Source of the DNA: Paracholeplasma morum
Lineage (GTDB): Bacteria; Bacillota_I; Bacilli_A; Acholeplasmatales; UBA5453
DNA: 46,026 bases
Direction of reading: 5' to 3'
Assembly: GCF_016907055.1 (NCBI RefSeq)
Contig: NZ_JAFBBG010000011.1
Location: 1-46,026 of the forward strand
Made by a program: the position numbers and the translations under genes. The notes under the pieces are model-generated. The model made no database searches. It saw nothing but the letters and a program-made list of their open reading frames with translations, and had not been told where the DNA came from. Positions 17,020-25,165 of the stretch are shown here, in pieces (the first letter of the stretch is position 1; each line of letters begins with the position of its first letter).

Positions 17020-17055
17020 GCTTCAACTTCCTCCATTAACGAGTAAAAAAGGAGC

Positions 17056-17448
17056 TTAACGCTCCCAATTACTATTTTTTATTTCCCATGCGGTATAGAC
17101 TGAACGATATGAACAATCCCAAGTATCTAAAATCACTCCATCGATGCACGCTGCGACATGGCCAGCCATCTTTAAGATATAAGTTCCCTTTGGATGTAGT
17201 TCACAAAAGTCGCTACCTTTAATTCTCGGTTCACCTTTAACAGCTTTGAATATTAGTCTAGGTTTACCTTCAAAATATTTATATAAGAACTCAGTATCTT
17301 TATAACTTGTGAAATTCCATTCTCGTTTCTTTTGATTGAGTTCTCTTCTGCATTCCACGTAATCTTTATCCATTGCAGTGCTGATGGCTCTCACGACACA
17401 ATCAGTTGTTTTGATTCCTTTTGGATGCGCGTTGTATTCTTTAAACAT
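17056..17448 (-). CDS. Phage protein with possible papain-like Cys-His core
   Basis: A 130-residue protein: NAHPKGIKTTDCVVRAIS (Cys17 at the start of a helix), later GTYILKMAGHVAACIDGVIL with a His at ~94, then DTWDCSYR. A Cys starting a helix, then G-H-V-x-A on a strand, then D-T-W-D is the order of catalytic residues in papain/NlpC-like and peptidase C39-like folds. Similar unnamed proteins occur in Gram-positive siphoviruses. It may be a cysteine peptidase/amidase or a catalytically inert relative; no experiment is implied by the sequence. It shares one base with the upstream gene. Confidence 0.6.
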   Translation of the reverse strand: MFKEYNAHPKGIKTTDCVVRAISTAMDKDYVECRRELNQKKREWNFTSYKDTEFLYKYFEGKPRLIFKAVKGEPRIKGSDFCELHPKGTYILKMAGHVAACIDGVILDTWDCSYRSVYTAWEIKNSNWER

Positions 17449-17876
17449 TACTTATTCCATCCTTTATTCAACCATTTGACTAGGTCTCTTGATGAGTTGG
17501 TTTTAAGCACTGGTTTATCAAATCCGTCTAATCGTTCATACACAGTATATTTTGTATCGTTCCAAACACAATCAATTTGAACTAGGATTAAGGTATTGTT
17601 TGTTTCGATATCTGCAATTCTAAAATCATCATAGAGTGGACCGTTTAGTGGACAGTTATTCTTGAACCATACATAGCTTGTTTCTAAATCAACTTTTCCA
17701 CCTGGTTTAATTTGTTTGATGATGTTACCCATCTTCTTCGTTTTATTAGTTAGACTTGAATCTTTGCAAAACCAATCATACCATCCAGCTTCTATTTGAA
17801 CTTTTGTGTCCTTTGAATCAAACTTTCCTTCATTATACGCTTTGATCCAATAACTAAGAGGTTGTTGCTTATCCAT
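17448..17876 (-). CDS. Phage protein of unknown function
   Basis: A 142-residue soluble protein, rich in Trp and Lys (SYWIKAYNEGKFDSKDTKVQ, WYDWFCKD, KWLNKGWNK at the end), with no recognised domain and no signal peptide or membrane span. The middle (RIADIETNNTLILVQIDCVW) is beta-like. It overlaps the gene before it by 8 bases and the one after by one base, so the three genes 17056-18180 form a tight unit between the methyltransferase and metK. That context hints at accessory roles in modification or takeover, but nothing direct supports one. Confidence 0.6.
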   Translation of the reverse strand: MDKQQPLSYWIKAYNEGKFDSKDTKVQIEAGWYDWFCKDSSLTNKTKKMGNIIKQIKPGGKVDLETSYVWFKNNCPLNGPLYDDFRIADIETNNTLILVQIDCVWNDTKYTVYERLDGFDKPVLKTNSSRDLVKWLNKGWNK

Positions 17877-18180
17877 TGCTTGAACCTCCTATTTCATCTT
17901 TTCTAATATAGGCTGAGTATCTTGCATAACTGTAACCTTCTGATTGAACAAGGATTCCAAAGTCTACTTCCTTAGTTGTAACTAAAATTGAATGCCATAC
18001 GTTATTGTTATCGATATACATCAAATCCTTATGTTCTTCTATGAATTTGTAATCCCCAAGCATGTCGTCTAAGAACTTATTAAACTGCTTGATTGGAATC
18101 TCTACTACTTTCTCAATCACAAATTCATCTTGTGGTATGATTTGTTCCTTGAATGCTTTTCTTTCAAATAAAACCTTCAT
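17869..18180 (-). CDS. Phage protein of unknown function (DUF6329-like)
   Basis: A 103-residue protein beginning MKVLFERKAFKEQIIPQDEF, with KDLMYIDNNNVWHSILVTTKEVDFGILVQSEGYSYARYSAYI in its second half given here only as landmarks: VWHSILV and YARYSAYI. The pattern recalls DUF6329, a small domain seen in Firmicute mobile elements; this is recollection, not a search. It is the first gene of a three-gene overlapping set. The 95-base gap upstream (18181-18275) may hold its own promoter. Confidence 0.55.
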   Translation of the reverse strand: MKVLFERKAFKEQIIPQDEFVIEKVVEIPIKQFNKFLDDMLGDYKFIEEHKDLMYIDNNNVWHSILVTTKEVDFGILVQSEGYSYARYSAYIRKDEIGGSSNG

Positions 18181-18275
18181 TTGCTATGCCTCTTTTCTAA
18201 CCACTTTTATTTGGTTACTACTATATATCAATAAAAAACAACTTATAGCAAGTCAATTTTTCACTATAGTGACTA

Positions 18276-19508
18276 TTAGTTCGAGACTTCTTCAATATCG
18301 GTTAATACATTCTTGAACTCATCAATTGAACTGAGTTCTATTTTTTTGCCATCTCGTATTAAGTAGCATTCTGCAATAGAACCTTTATGTTTTAGATATC
18401 TTTTTACAATAACATCAACAAATCTTTCATCAAGTTCCATTAGGTATGATTTTCTTTGAAGCTGATCTGATGCGATCATAGTTGATCCAGAGCCTCCAAA
18501 TAAGTCTAAAATAACTTCACCAACTCTTGATGAGTTAGAGATTGCTCTTCCACAAAGTTCTAATGGTTTCATCGTTGGATGTTCTTCATTTCGTTTAGGT
18601 TTGTTGTATTCCCATATCGTATCTTGCGTGCGGTCATCAATAAAGTAATGAGCAGCACCTTCTTTCCATCCATAAAGAATTGGTTCATGCCGCCAATGAT
18701 AATCTTGTCTACCAAGCACTAATGCATTCTTTACCCAAATAAGACACTCCGCTAACTTAAAGCCTGCATTCTTATAAGCATTTCTAAAATTCAAACCTTC
18801 TGTATCAGCGTGACATACATAGATTGCACCACCCGGTTTGGTGTTGTCAAAGATATTCTTGAATGCATTAAAAAGAAAAAGATAGAAGCTTTCGTCTCCC
18901 ATCTTGTCATTCTTAATCTTTCCAGCAGTTCCTTCATAATCCACATTATAAGGCGGATCGGTAAACGTCATGTCTACTTTTTGTCCGTCAAGTAGTTTCT
19001 CAACACTTTCTTTATCCGTTGAATCACCACACATGATTCTATGTGTTCCAAGTTGAAATATATCACCTAACTTAGCGTATGGTGTTTCACTGAGTTCGTC
19101 TGTAGGATCGAAATCATCATCTGTTGCATTATCAGGGACTTCCCCCTCTAATGATTCAAATCCAAATACACTCATATCCATTTCAATATTAGCAAGTTCA
19201 TCCTCTAATTTAGAAAAGTCCCATGAAGCGAGTTCTGCAGTCTTGTTATCTGCCAAACGAAAGGCCTTAATTTGCCCTTCTGTGAGGTCATCAGCAACAA
19301 TACAAGGAACAGTTGCCAATCCAAGTTTTAAGCTCGCTTTTAGCCTTGTGTGTCCAGCAATAATCACATTATCACTCGTAATCACAATAGGAACCTTAAA
19401 TCCAAATTCCTCGATACTTTTAGCAACTGCATCAATTGCCGCTTCATTATTTCTTGGATTGTTTTCGTACGCTTTGAGTTCTGATACTTGTTTCATCACT
19501 ATATTCAT
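18276..19508 (-). CDS. ParB-like domain fused to DNA adenine/cytosine-N4 methyltransferase
   Basis: A 410-residue protein. Residues 1-~95 are a ParB/sulfiredoxin-type domain (VSELKAYENNPRNNEAAIDA, AGHTRLKA at 51-58). Residues ~140-400 are an amino-methyltransferase of the DNA_methylase/N4-N6 class: DPPY at 184-187 (catalytic motif IV) comes before LDLFGGSGST (SAM-binding motif I, ~340-350), the beta-class order. HPTMKP before motif I is also typical. Such fusions are frequent in Gram-positive phages and protect phage DNA from host restriction. The start lies 62 bases inside the upstream HTH gene. No partner nuclease is adjacent, so it is an orphan. Confidence 0.92.
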   Translation of the reverse strand: MNIVMKQVSELKAYENNPRNNEAAIDAVAKSIEEFGFKVPIVITSDNVIIAGHTRLKASLKLGLATVPCIVADDLTEGQIKAFRLADNKTAELASWDFSKLEDELANIEMDMSVFGFESLEGEVPDNATDDDFDPTDELSETPYAKLGDIFQLGTHRIMCGDSTDKESVEKLLDGQKVDMTFTDPPYNVDYEGTAGKIKNDKMGDESFYLFLFNAFKNIFDNTKPGGAIYVCHADTEGLNFRNAYKNAGFKLAECLIWVKNALVLGRQDYHWRHEPILYGWKEGAAHYFIDDRTQDTIWEYNKPKRNEEHPTMKPLELCGRAISNSSRVGEVILDLFGGSGSTMIASDQLQRKSYLMELDERFVDVIVKRYLKHKGSIAECYLIRDGKKIELSSIDEFKNVLTDIEEVSN

Positions 19509-19968
19509 TTACCCATTCCTCCTCATCTTTTTCTAGGCGTTTTGCCATTAGATCAATTTCCGCCTTTTTCTCGTTATACTCAATACCAAACTTCGTAATG
19601 AGTAAATATTTAATTGCAGCAATGTCTGGTAGCGACTGTTTCTTAAACTTAGTGATTCGTTTCTTAGTCCCAGTCTTTGTTTCTTCAATTACTGTTTGTG
19701 TTTCTTCATATTCAAAACCTATAGCTCTTTGATAAACAGCATCAAGTAGTTTGTGTTTTAACTCTTCATCCCCATACTGAAATGCATCATTCAGCTTTGG
19801 ATGTACTTTTCTCAGTTTGATAATCGTTTTCTCAGTGACACCTAAATATTCAGCAACTTGTCGCTGTGTCGCTCGTTTAGATACCATCTCAGCAATTGAT
19901 TTCAACTTACTTTCTAGATGCCCTGACTTTTCCCATCGTTCATATAGGTCTAGCAATTTTCCTTTCAT
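19447..19968 (-). CDS. HTH DNA-binding protein, small-terminase-like
   Basis: A 173-residue protein. An N-terminal helix-turn-helix is visible (MVSKRATQRQVAEYLGVTEK, then TIIKLRKVHP), followed by ELKHKLLDAVYQRAIGFEYEE and KKRITKFKKQSLPDIAAIKYLL, a layout shared with one class of phage small-terminase-like proteins that ends with '...D..A..yWL...'. Because a P27-type small terminase already lies next to terL, this could be a second DNA-binding factor acting in packaging or late regulation. It is the first gene after the 20041-20068 terminator; its SD lies in a hairpin described separately. Confidence 0.65.
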   Translation of the reverse strand: MKGKLLDLYERWEKSGHLESKLKSIAEMVSKRATQRQVAEYLGVTEKTIIKLRKVHPKLNDAFQYGDEELKHKLLDAVYQRAIGFEYEETQTVIEETKTGTKKRITKFKKQSLPDIAAIKYLLITKFGIEYNEKKAEIDLMAKRLEKDEEEWVNEYSDETSIRTQSVRKQSKK

Positions 19969-19976
19969 ATAATCAC

Positions 19977-20017
19977 TCCAACTGTAGGTAAATAACTGTA
20001 ATAGTTCACCAGTTGGA
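19977..20017 (-). promoter_or_regulatory. Hairpin covering the SD of the first late gene
   Basis: Inverted 8-mers TCCAACTG (19977-19984) and CAGTTGGA (20010-20017) flank 25 bases. In the minus-strand RNA the 3' arm CAGTTGGA runs straight into GTGATTATATG, so the GGAG Shine-Dalgarno of the 19968 gene is partly inside the stem. An inner AACT/AGTT pair may extend it. Such a hairpin could limit translation or serve as an operator for the ArpU-like regulator. Confidence 0.5.
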
Positions 20018-20040
20018 ATACTACAAGTATCTCTGCAAAA

Positions 20041-20068
20041 ACAAAAAAGAACTCATTTCTGAATTCTT
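20041..20068 (-). terminator. Intrinsic terminator ending the early/middle operon
   Basis: On the minus strand AAGAATTCA and TGAGTTCTT (one U-G pair) form a 9-bp stem closed by a GAAA loop, followed by a U-rich run (TTTTTTG TTTTT). It lies after the ArpU-like gene (ends 20184) and before the late block starting at 19968, so it probably separates early/middle from late transcription. Confidence 0.7.
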
Positions 20069-20183
20069 TCATTAGTTTCTAGGCTGGTTTATAAAGCCAG
20101 TATTCCATAAATTCTAGTAGCCACCTTTTGCTACATCTTTGTACATTTTAATCTTATCACACACTTGACATGTTCACAATGGT

Positions 20184-20612
20184 TCACGATGGTCCATCAT
20201 GGTCCAATATAATTATTTTGCTTAATGCATCACTGTGCCATCTTTTTAAAGTTGAAGATGATACAAACAATTTCTCGGCTATGTCCTTCCAACTGAGACA
20301 ATCTATGTAGCGAAAGATTAATAGTTTTCTTTCTTCTTCAACATCTAAACAATCTATTGACGCCAAAATTTCACATTTGATTTTTGGTAGATCCTTTTTT
20401 AATGATTCGATAAGTATTTCGTCATCAAGTGCTCTTAGAATCCACTTTTCAAACGGTGCTTGTAAACTTTTAGTTCCATCAATGCGTACTTGATCAAAAT
20501 TAATCCCAGGTATGGTGTTAGCAAGACGTATGTATTCAGCAACTATTTGTTCTAGTTTTTCGATTTTATCTTTGGTTTCTTGATATCGACTTAAGTATTC
20601 TTTTACATTCAT
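20184..20612 (-). CDS. ArpU/sigma-like late transcription regulator
   Basis: A 142-residue protein with a helical N-terminus (YLSRYQETKDKIEKLEQIVA) and a C-terminal sigma-70 region-4-like helix-turn-helix (DCLSWKDIAEKLFVSSSTLK, then RWHSDALSKI). This is the layout of ArpU/DUF1492 proteins, which sit at the end of the early operon of Gram-positive phages and switch on late genes. Its position after rusA, with a four-base overlap, and just before the terminator and the packaging genes fits that role exactly. The late promoter it would use has not been identified with confidence. Confidence 0.8.
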   Translation of the reverse strand: MNVKEYLSRYQETKDKIEKLEQIVAEYIRLANTIPGINFDQVRIDGTKSLQAPFEKWILRALDDEILIESLKKDLPKIKCEILASIDCLDVEEERKLLIFRYIDCLSWKDIAEKLFVSSSTLKRWHSDALSKIIILDHDGPS

Positions 20613-21025
20613 CCTGCTTCCTCCTTAATTTTACTAAGTACTTCAATTTCAATCGAAATACCAGTTGGATCATCTGACCATAGCTTTTCAACATGCTCAA
20701 CGACCACTTGTGCATCATCTATCCAAAACCCTACTTCAGTCATACAGTCCTTGAGCATCTTTTCCAAATTATCAGTGTCTGGTCTAGTTGCTCTCCATTC
20801 CAAATGTTTATGTCTTTTACCTCTAGGGAATCTCCATATGACTTGAAGTTTAATCGGACCTTCGATTGGTTTAAGTGGTTTAAAAGGTTTAAGGTGTTTG
20901 ATGATAGTGCTTCTAGCTTGCTTAAGTTTCTCAGGTTTATAGAACACAGGTTTCTTATTTACTAGGGTAACTTTGTTTTGTTGAGCTGTGATTGTTGGTG
21001 GGTCAAATAACAGAAATATTTTCAT
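20609..21025 (-). CDS. rusA: RusA-family Holliday junction resolvase
   Basis: A 138-residue endonuclease. The RusA signature RPDTDNLEKMLKDCM (81-95) supplies Asp83 and Asp85, and FWIDDAQV (100-107) supplies the third catalytic Asp (103 or 104). A basic stretch WRFPRGKRHKHLEWR precedes it. It resolves branched DNA made during phage replication and recombination and prepares DNA for packaging. It has a perfect AGGAGG SD. A 206-base structured gap separates it from the 21232 gene upstream. Confidence 0.9.
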   Translation of the reverse strand: MKIFLLFDPPTITAQQNKVTLVNKKPVFYKPEKLKQARSTIIKHLKPFKPLKPIEGPIKLQVIWRFPRGKRHKHLEWRATRPDTDNLEKMLKDCMTEVGFWIDDAQVVVEHVEKLWSDDPTGISIEIEVLSKIKEEAG

Positions 21026-21067
21026 CGTTACCTCCTTTTTTTAATTTTTTAGTGAAGATAGGCAAGT

Positions 21068-21136
21068 GCTGACGTTGATGCATATGTTTGGGATAGGGCA
21101 AGGCTATAAGCCCTATCCTACAAACGATGCGTCAGC
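21068..21136. ncRNA. Long structured hairpin element in replication module
   Basis: Four stacked helices fold the segment on itself: 68-73 with 131-136, 80-83 with 127-130, 86-90 with 121-125, and 91-99 with 110-118 (add 21000), about 24 base pairs with small bulges and a 10-base loop. No U-run follows on either strand, so it is not a plain terminator. A 12-mer TATAAGCCCTAT in the inner stem (21105-21116) recurs at 21159-21170, offering a competing partner. It may be an RNA switch ahead of rusA, or part of the phage replication origin. Confidence 0.55.
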
Positions 21137-21231
21137 GTGTTGGAAACAACAACATATATATAAGCCCTATTTTCCATTTTTATTTCCATTTTGAAGAAAG
21201 GGTTAAACTTCCTATTTTCCAAAATTCAATA

Positions 21232-21552
21232 TTAATATATTTTTCGTTTAACAATCGGTGATTTTTGACTAATTTTGTAATACCAATTCAAGTCATTTGG
21301 ATTCACTGGATTGAACCCACAAATCATCATTGCATCTTTAAATTGATTGTTGGTTAGATAGATTCCTGTATCATCTTGAAGCACATGTTTTAATCCATAT
21401 GAAGAATGATTTCCATTAACTGTTTTTCTTTTTATGAATCCGTCTTTAATCCATAAATATACTTTTTGCTGAGTCTCAAAAGACAAATCCGACATTAATT
21501 CATCATCAATATGTCCATTTTCATTTGTATATGGTTTTCCATTAGTTATCAT
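21232..21552 (-). CDS. Conserved-type phage protein of unknown function
   Basis: A 106-residue protein: MITNGKPYTNENGHIDDELM, then FETQQKVYLWIKDGFIKRKT, SSYGLKHVLQDDTGIYLTNN and QFKDAMMICGFNPVNPNDLN. The last part is of a kind that recurs in small proteins encoded beside phage primase-helicases in Firmicutes; the function is unknown. The central helices could bind nucleic acid. It overlaps the primase-helicase gene by 11 bases, so it is translated with it and probably works in replication. Confidence 0.7.
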   Translation of the reverse strand: MITNGKPYTNENGHIDDELMSDLSFETQQKVYLWIKDGFIKRKTVNGNHSSYGLKHVLQDDTGIYLTNNQFKDAMMICGFNPVNPNDLNWYYKISQKSPIVKRKIY

Positions 21553-23566
21553 CTTTATTCTCCCTTTTTATAGGCAGCCTTTTAACTATGCCTTTTTTAA
21601 ATTCATATGAATCATTAAATTCAGTTACTCTTGCTCTTATAGTCCGTTCAGTGACATCCAAATACTCAGCGAGAGTTTTTATTTCACATTCACCATTGTC
21701 ATCAATATTTATGTCAAAGGCCTTATCAAATTCATCTTTTCTTGACTCAGGTGTTTGATTTCTTTTACCACTCTTTTCAAGATTCCCTTTAGGATCTCCT
21801 TCCGCATAGTTTTTAGCTAAGATACCTTTATCATCAATTCTATGAATAGGATATTCAAACCAAAAGTTTACAGGTTTAAAGTTTCTAAATTCACGCAAAC
21901 TACTTTCTAATCTCCAAGCAGTTGACGTTGTGTCATCTGCATTTTGTGCCATGAATTCATCACTTGTTTCAAGTTGAATCATATCTAGCTGTGCATCTGG
22001 ATCACGAGCGAAAACGCCTGATCCTGAAGCTCTATCCATCGCTTTTTTGAAACCTTGAGAACCTTTAGAGTGATGATGACAATAGATTGCAGCACATCCT
22101 GTTTCATTACATATTTTGTCAAATTGATTTGAGAAAGCACCCATATCAGACGCATTATTCTCATCACCTGTAATAACTTTATAAATAGGATCTATGATGA
22201 TTGCATCAAAGCCTTGATTAGCAACTTTTCTTATTAGTTTTGGTACTAATTTATCTAATGGCATTGCACGTCCTCTAAGGTTCCAAACCTTGATATTTCC
22301 ACTGTTTTTAGGTGATATCTTTAAAGCTTTATAAATCTTATCAAAGCGATGTAAACAACTCGCTCTATCTATCTCTAAATTCACATATAAAACCTTTGAT
22401 TTTTTACACTGAAATCCTAACCATTTACCACCTTCGGATAATGCAATAGCAAGCTGCATTAATAAGAAACTTTTACCTGCTTTTGAAGAACCAGAAATAA
22501 GCATCTTATGTCCAACTCTAACTACACCCTGAATGAGTTCAGGTGCTAAAGTAGGTAAATGTGCTAACTCTTTATCTAGTGATTCGAGTGAAGGCATTTC
22601 ATCGATTAAACCTTCCGTAAAATCAAGCCATTCATCGTAGGTTCGTCTACCAATATTCGTGTCTACTAAGGTTTGAACAACACCATTTCTTGTCACACCA
22701 GGTATACGGGATAGTCGTGATGGATTTCTATTTGCCTTGTCGACTTTTAGTCCGTTTTTATCAAGGAAATCATATAGATAATCAACTCTCTTGCGATAAT
22801 CTTCCGCATCACTAGCATCGACTCTTACAATTGCATGTAAGCTTCTACCTCCACTGTGAACTAAACATGCTATCGGTAGTTCTAGTTTTCTGTAAATTGC
22901 ATCTTGCTCATGAATAGGTATTTCATCTGATTCAACTAGTGCATATGTAAATCGAGTTACGTTCTCATTTTTTACACCATGCCCATCAACCGGATTAAAT
23001 CTAATCCATGCACCACAATCACTTTTCCAATCTCCAATGACTGCACCAATATCATCTGGATATTTTTTTAATAGTTTAATAAGTTCTTTAGCTGTACGGT
23101 CAAAGTGACCCTTTCCAGGCATCCATTTATCATCAGCATTTTTCCGTACATCATTTGTTACATAGGCTACTAATTCATCATCTTTATATAACGTTTCTAA
23201 ATATTTAATCAGCTGTTCTGTTGGTTTCATGGATGTTGTTGGATCATAGATCATACCTTCACCATCGTATTCTATGATGTCATCCCATTCGATTAAACCG
23301 CCATTAACTTTTGTTGGCGGTATCCAACCATAATCTTTCGCAAGTTTAATAATCGTGCCACCAGATACGGGATTAGAGGAGCCATTAAAGCCCCTCCATT
23401 TTTTATCACATTCCCCATCCTTGTAGCGTTTATCGTTCTTACTCCAGTTATCCCATATATAACATTCATAGCCCTCAGCCTTGAGTGCCATACCGACATT
23501 AATCCAATCTTGATAAGAAACGTTTGATACATCTATTTGATTCAAGGCTTCAAGTAAATTGTCCAT
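21542..23566 (-). CDS. Phage primase-helicase (PriCT / prim-pol / RepA-like ATPase)
   Basis: A 674-residue replication protein with three parts. Residues ~1-85 look like a PriCT-2 domain (DWINVGMALKAEGYECYIWD). Residues ~165-310 look like an archaeo-eukaryotic-type primase core (YALVESDEIPIHEQ, LVHSGGRSLHAIVRVD with the conserved His, NPSRLSRIPGVTRNG). Residues ~340-600 are a RecA/RepA-like hexameric helicase with Walker A GSSKAGKS at 359-366 and Walker B FDAIIIDPIY. A C-terminal HTH-like segment (LAEYLDVTERTIRARV) may recognise the origin. It is probably the main replication initiator/helicase of the phage. Confidence 0.85.
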   Translation of the reverse strand: MDNLLEALNQIDVSNVSYQDWINVGMALKAEGYECYIWDNWSKNDKRYKDGECDKKWRGFNGSSNPVSGGTIIKLAKDYGWIPPTKVNGGLIEWDDIIEYDGEGMIYDPTTSMKPTEQLIKYLETLYKDDELVAYVTNDVRKNADDKWMPGKGHFDRTAKELIKLLKKYPDDIGAVIGDWKSDCGAWIRFNPVDGHGVKNENVTRFTYALVESDEIPIHEQDAIYRKLELPIACLVHSGGRSLHAIVRVDASDAEDYRKRVDYLYDFLDKNGLKVDKANRNPSRLSRIPGVTRNGVVQTLVDTNIGRRTYDEWLDFTEGLIDEMPSLESLDKELAHLPTLAPELIQGVVRVGHKMLISGSSKAGKSFLLMQLAIALSEGGKWLGFQCKKSKVLYVNLEIDRASCLHRFDKIYKALKISPKNSGNIKVWNLRGRAMPLDKLVPKLIRKVANQGFDAIIIDPIYKVITGDENNASDMGAFSNQFDKICNETGCAAIYCHHHSKGSQGFKKAMDRASGSGVFARDPDAQLDMIQLETSDEFMAQNADDTTSTAWRLESSLREFRNFKPVNFWFEYPIHRIDDKGILAKNYAEGDPKGNLEKSGKRNQTPESRKDEFDKAFDINIDDNGECEIKTLAEYLDVTERTIRARVTEFNDSYEFKKGIVKRLPIKRENKDDN

Positions 23567-23576
23567 GTAAATCCTC

Positions 23577-25154
23577 CTACGGTTGATAACTTGATACGTT
23601 TATGCCTTTAGGTAATTGCCATCTGTTCTCAGCTAGTCTTGACACCATTTTGCTAGCTGAATCAAAAGGCCACATACCTACATGATTAAATCCATATCGT
23701 TCAAGTAATCTTATTTGTTTAGGTGTAGCTAATCCTTCAACTTGTCTACTCTTCAATTTATCAATTAGCATACTCGCCATACCAAAGCATGATACTGCTT
23801 CTATATGTATACCTTGTTTTTCTAAGTAGCTTAATTGTCTTTCAGTCGCAGGTCCCATTTCCCATGTAAAAGTTGGTTCATAGTTTGCTAAATCTTCTGC
23901 AGCGATTGAGAATGCATACTGTATTGGATCAACAAGTTTGGATTTGCGTTTCTTCATGGCAGCAAGTTCTCTAGCAAGTGCTTCTTCACGTTCTTTAATT
24001 ACATCGCTTTCAGCATCTTTTTCTGCTTCAAGTAAATCTATGCCACTTTCTTTATCCATCATCTTTTTATTAATTCGTTTCGCAATTTCTGCGTCTTTAG
24101 AAAGGAGAGCTGATGGTTTACATAAATCATGTCTTTCTGTCATCCAAAGAAAATCGAGTAATAATAATTCTTTCTTGTTTGGTGCTAGACGCATACCGCG
24201 CCCTACCATTTGTTGATATAAACTTCTAATCTTTGTAGGTCTTAAAACGATTATGCAATCGACTGCCGGAGAATCCCAGCCTTCTGTTAATAACATTGAG
24301 TTACACAATACGTCGTACTCACCAGCTTCAAAATCTGCTAGAATTTCATCTCTATCTTTGCTATAGCCATTTACTTCAGCTGCCTTGATTCCATGTAGAT
24401 TTAGCAGTTCACAGAACTTTTGAGATGTCTTAACAAGAGGTAAGAAAACGACTGTTTTTCGACCTTTACAGTATTTCAACATTTCTAATACAATCTGATT
24501 TAAGTAAGGCTCTAAAGCAGTACCTAAATCTCCTACAGCATAGTCACCGTTTGAAACACTGACATTATGAATATCCAATTCAAGAGGTATCATTTGTGCT
24601 TTTACTGGGCTAAGATAACCATCTTTGATTGCTTGATGTAATGTGTATTCATAGGCTTTTGAATCAAAATATTTACCTAAACTTTTCTGATCAGAGCGAT
24701 CAGGTGTTGCAGTTACACCTAGTATGTTTGCACCATCAAAATAATTCAGTATTCGTTGATACGTATCACTCATTGAGTGGTGTGCTTCATCCACTACGAT
24801 AGTCTTAAAATAATCTTTAGGGAAGTTTGTAAGTCTTTTCTCTTGAGCTAATGTTTGAACAGACGCAATCGTTACTTTTTTCTTTGAGCCAATGGCTGTA
24901 GACTCAGCCTTCTCTAAAGCTGAATCTAGTCCACTGGTTTCCATTAATTTAACGGCCGCTTGGTCAAGTAGCTCACCACGATGTGCAAGTATTAAAGCAT
25001 TACTACCATCTTTTATTTCTTCTTCTACGACTTTAGAAAAGACTACAGTTTTACCTGTCCCTGTAGGAAGAACTAATAATGTTTTTTTATAATCGAGTTT
25101 CCACTGATTTCTTATTGCTTCAACTGCAGCATTTTGATAAGGTCTTAGTACCAT
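23577..25154 (-). CDS. DEAD/DEAH-box SF2 helicase
   Basis: A 525-residue superfamily 2 helicase: Q-like RPYQNAA (4-10), Walker A PTGTGKT (30-36), DEAH at 122-125 followed by H, TATPDRSD (motif III region), and QQMVGRGMRLAP (motif VI). The C-terminal ~130 residues carry ATERQLSYLEKQGI and TPKQIRLLERYGF, two copies of a short motif common in phage helicases of this type. Found in many Gram-positive phage replication modules; likely remodels recombination or replication intermediates. AGGAGG SD at the start. Confidence 0.92.
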   Translation of the reverse strand: MVLRPYQNAAVEAIRNQWKLDYKKTLLVLPTGTGKTVVFSKVVEEEIKDGSNALILAHRGELLDQAAVKLMETSGLDSALEKAESTAIGSKKKVTIASVQTLAQEKRLTNFPKDYFKTIVVDEAHHSMSDTYQRILNYFDGANILGVTATPDRSDQKSLGKYFDSKAYEYTLHQAIKDGYLSPVKAQMIPLELDIHNVSVSNGDYAVGDLGTALEPYLNQIVLEMLKYCKGRKTVVFLPLVKTSQKFCELLNLHGIKAAEVNGYSKDRDEILADFEAGEYDVLCNSMLLTEGWDSPAVDCIIVLRPTKIRSLYQQMVGRGMRLAPNKKELLLLDFLWMTERHDLCKPSALLSKDAEIAKRINKKMMDKESGIDLLEAEKDAESDVIKEREEALARELAAMKKRKSKLVDPIQYAFSIAAEDLANYEPTFTWEMGPATERQLSYLEKQGIHIEAVSCFGMASMLIDKLKSRQVEGLATPKQIRLLERYGFNHVGMWPFDSASKMVSRLAENRWQLPKGINVSSYQP

Positions 25155-25165
25155 AGTTGACCCTC

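Noticed and set aside
18261-18272. Perfect 12-base palindrome TCACTATAGTGA after the methyltransferase gene
   Set aside because: Short palindromes of this size are expected by chance in AT-rich DNA. It lies near a weak TTGACT-type -35 for the 18180 gene, but no second copy was seen, so no operator call is made.
19447-19968. Calling the 173-residue HTH protein the terminase small subunit
   Set aside because: A P27-like small subunit lies directly upstream of terL with a four-base overlap; the HTH protein is over 4 kb away, so only a likeness is noted.
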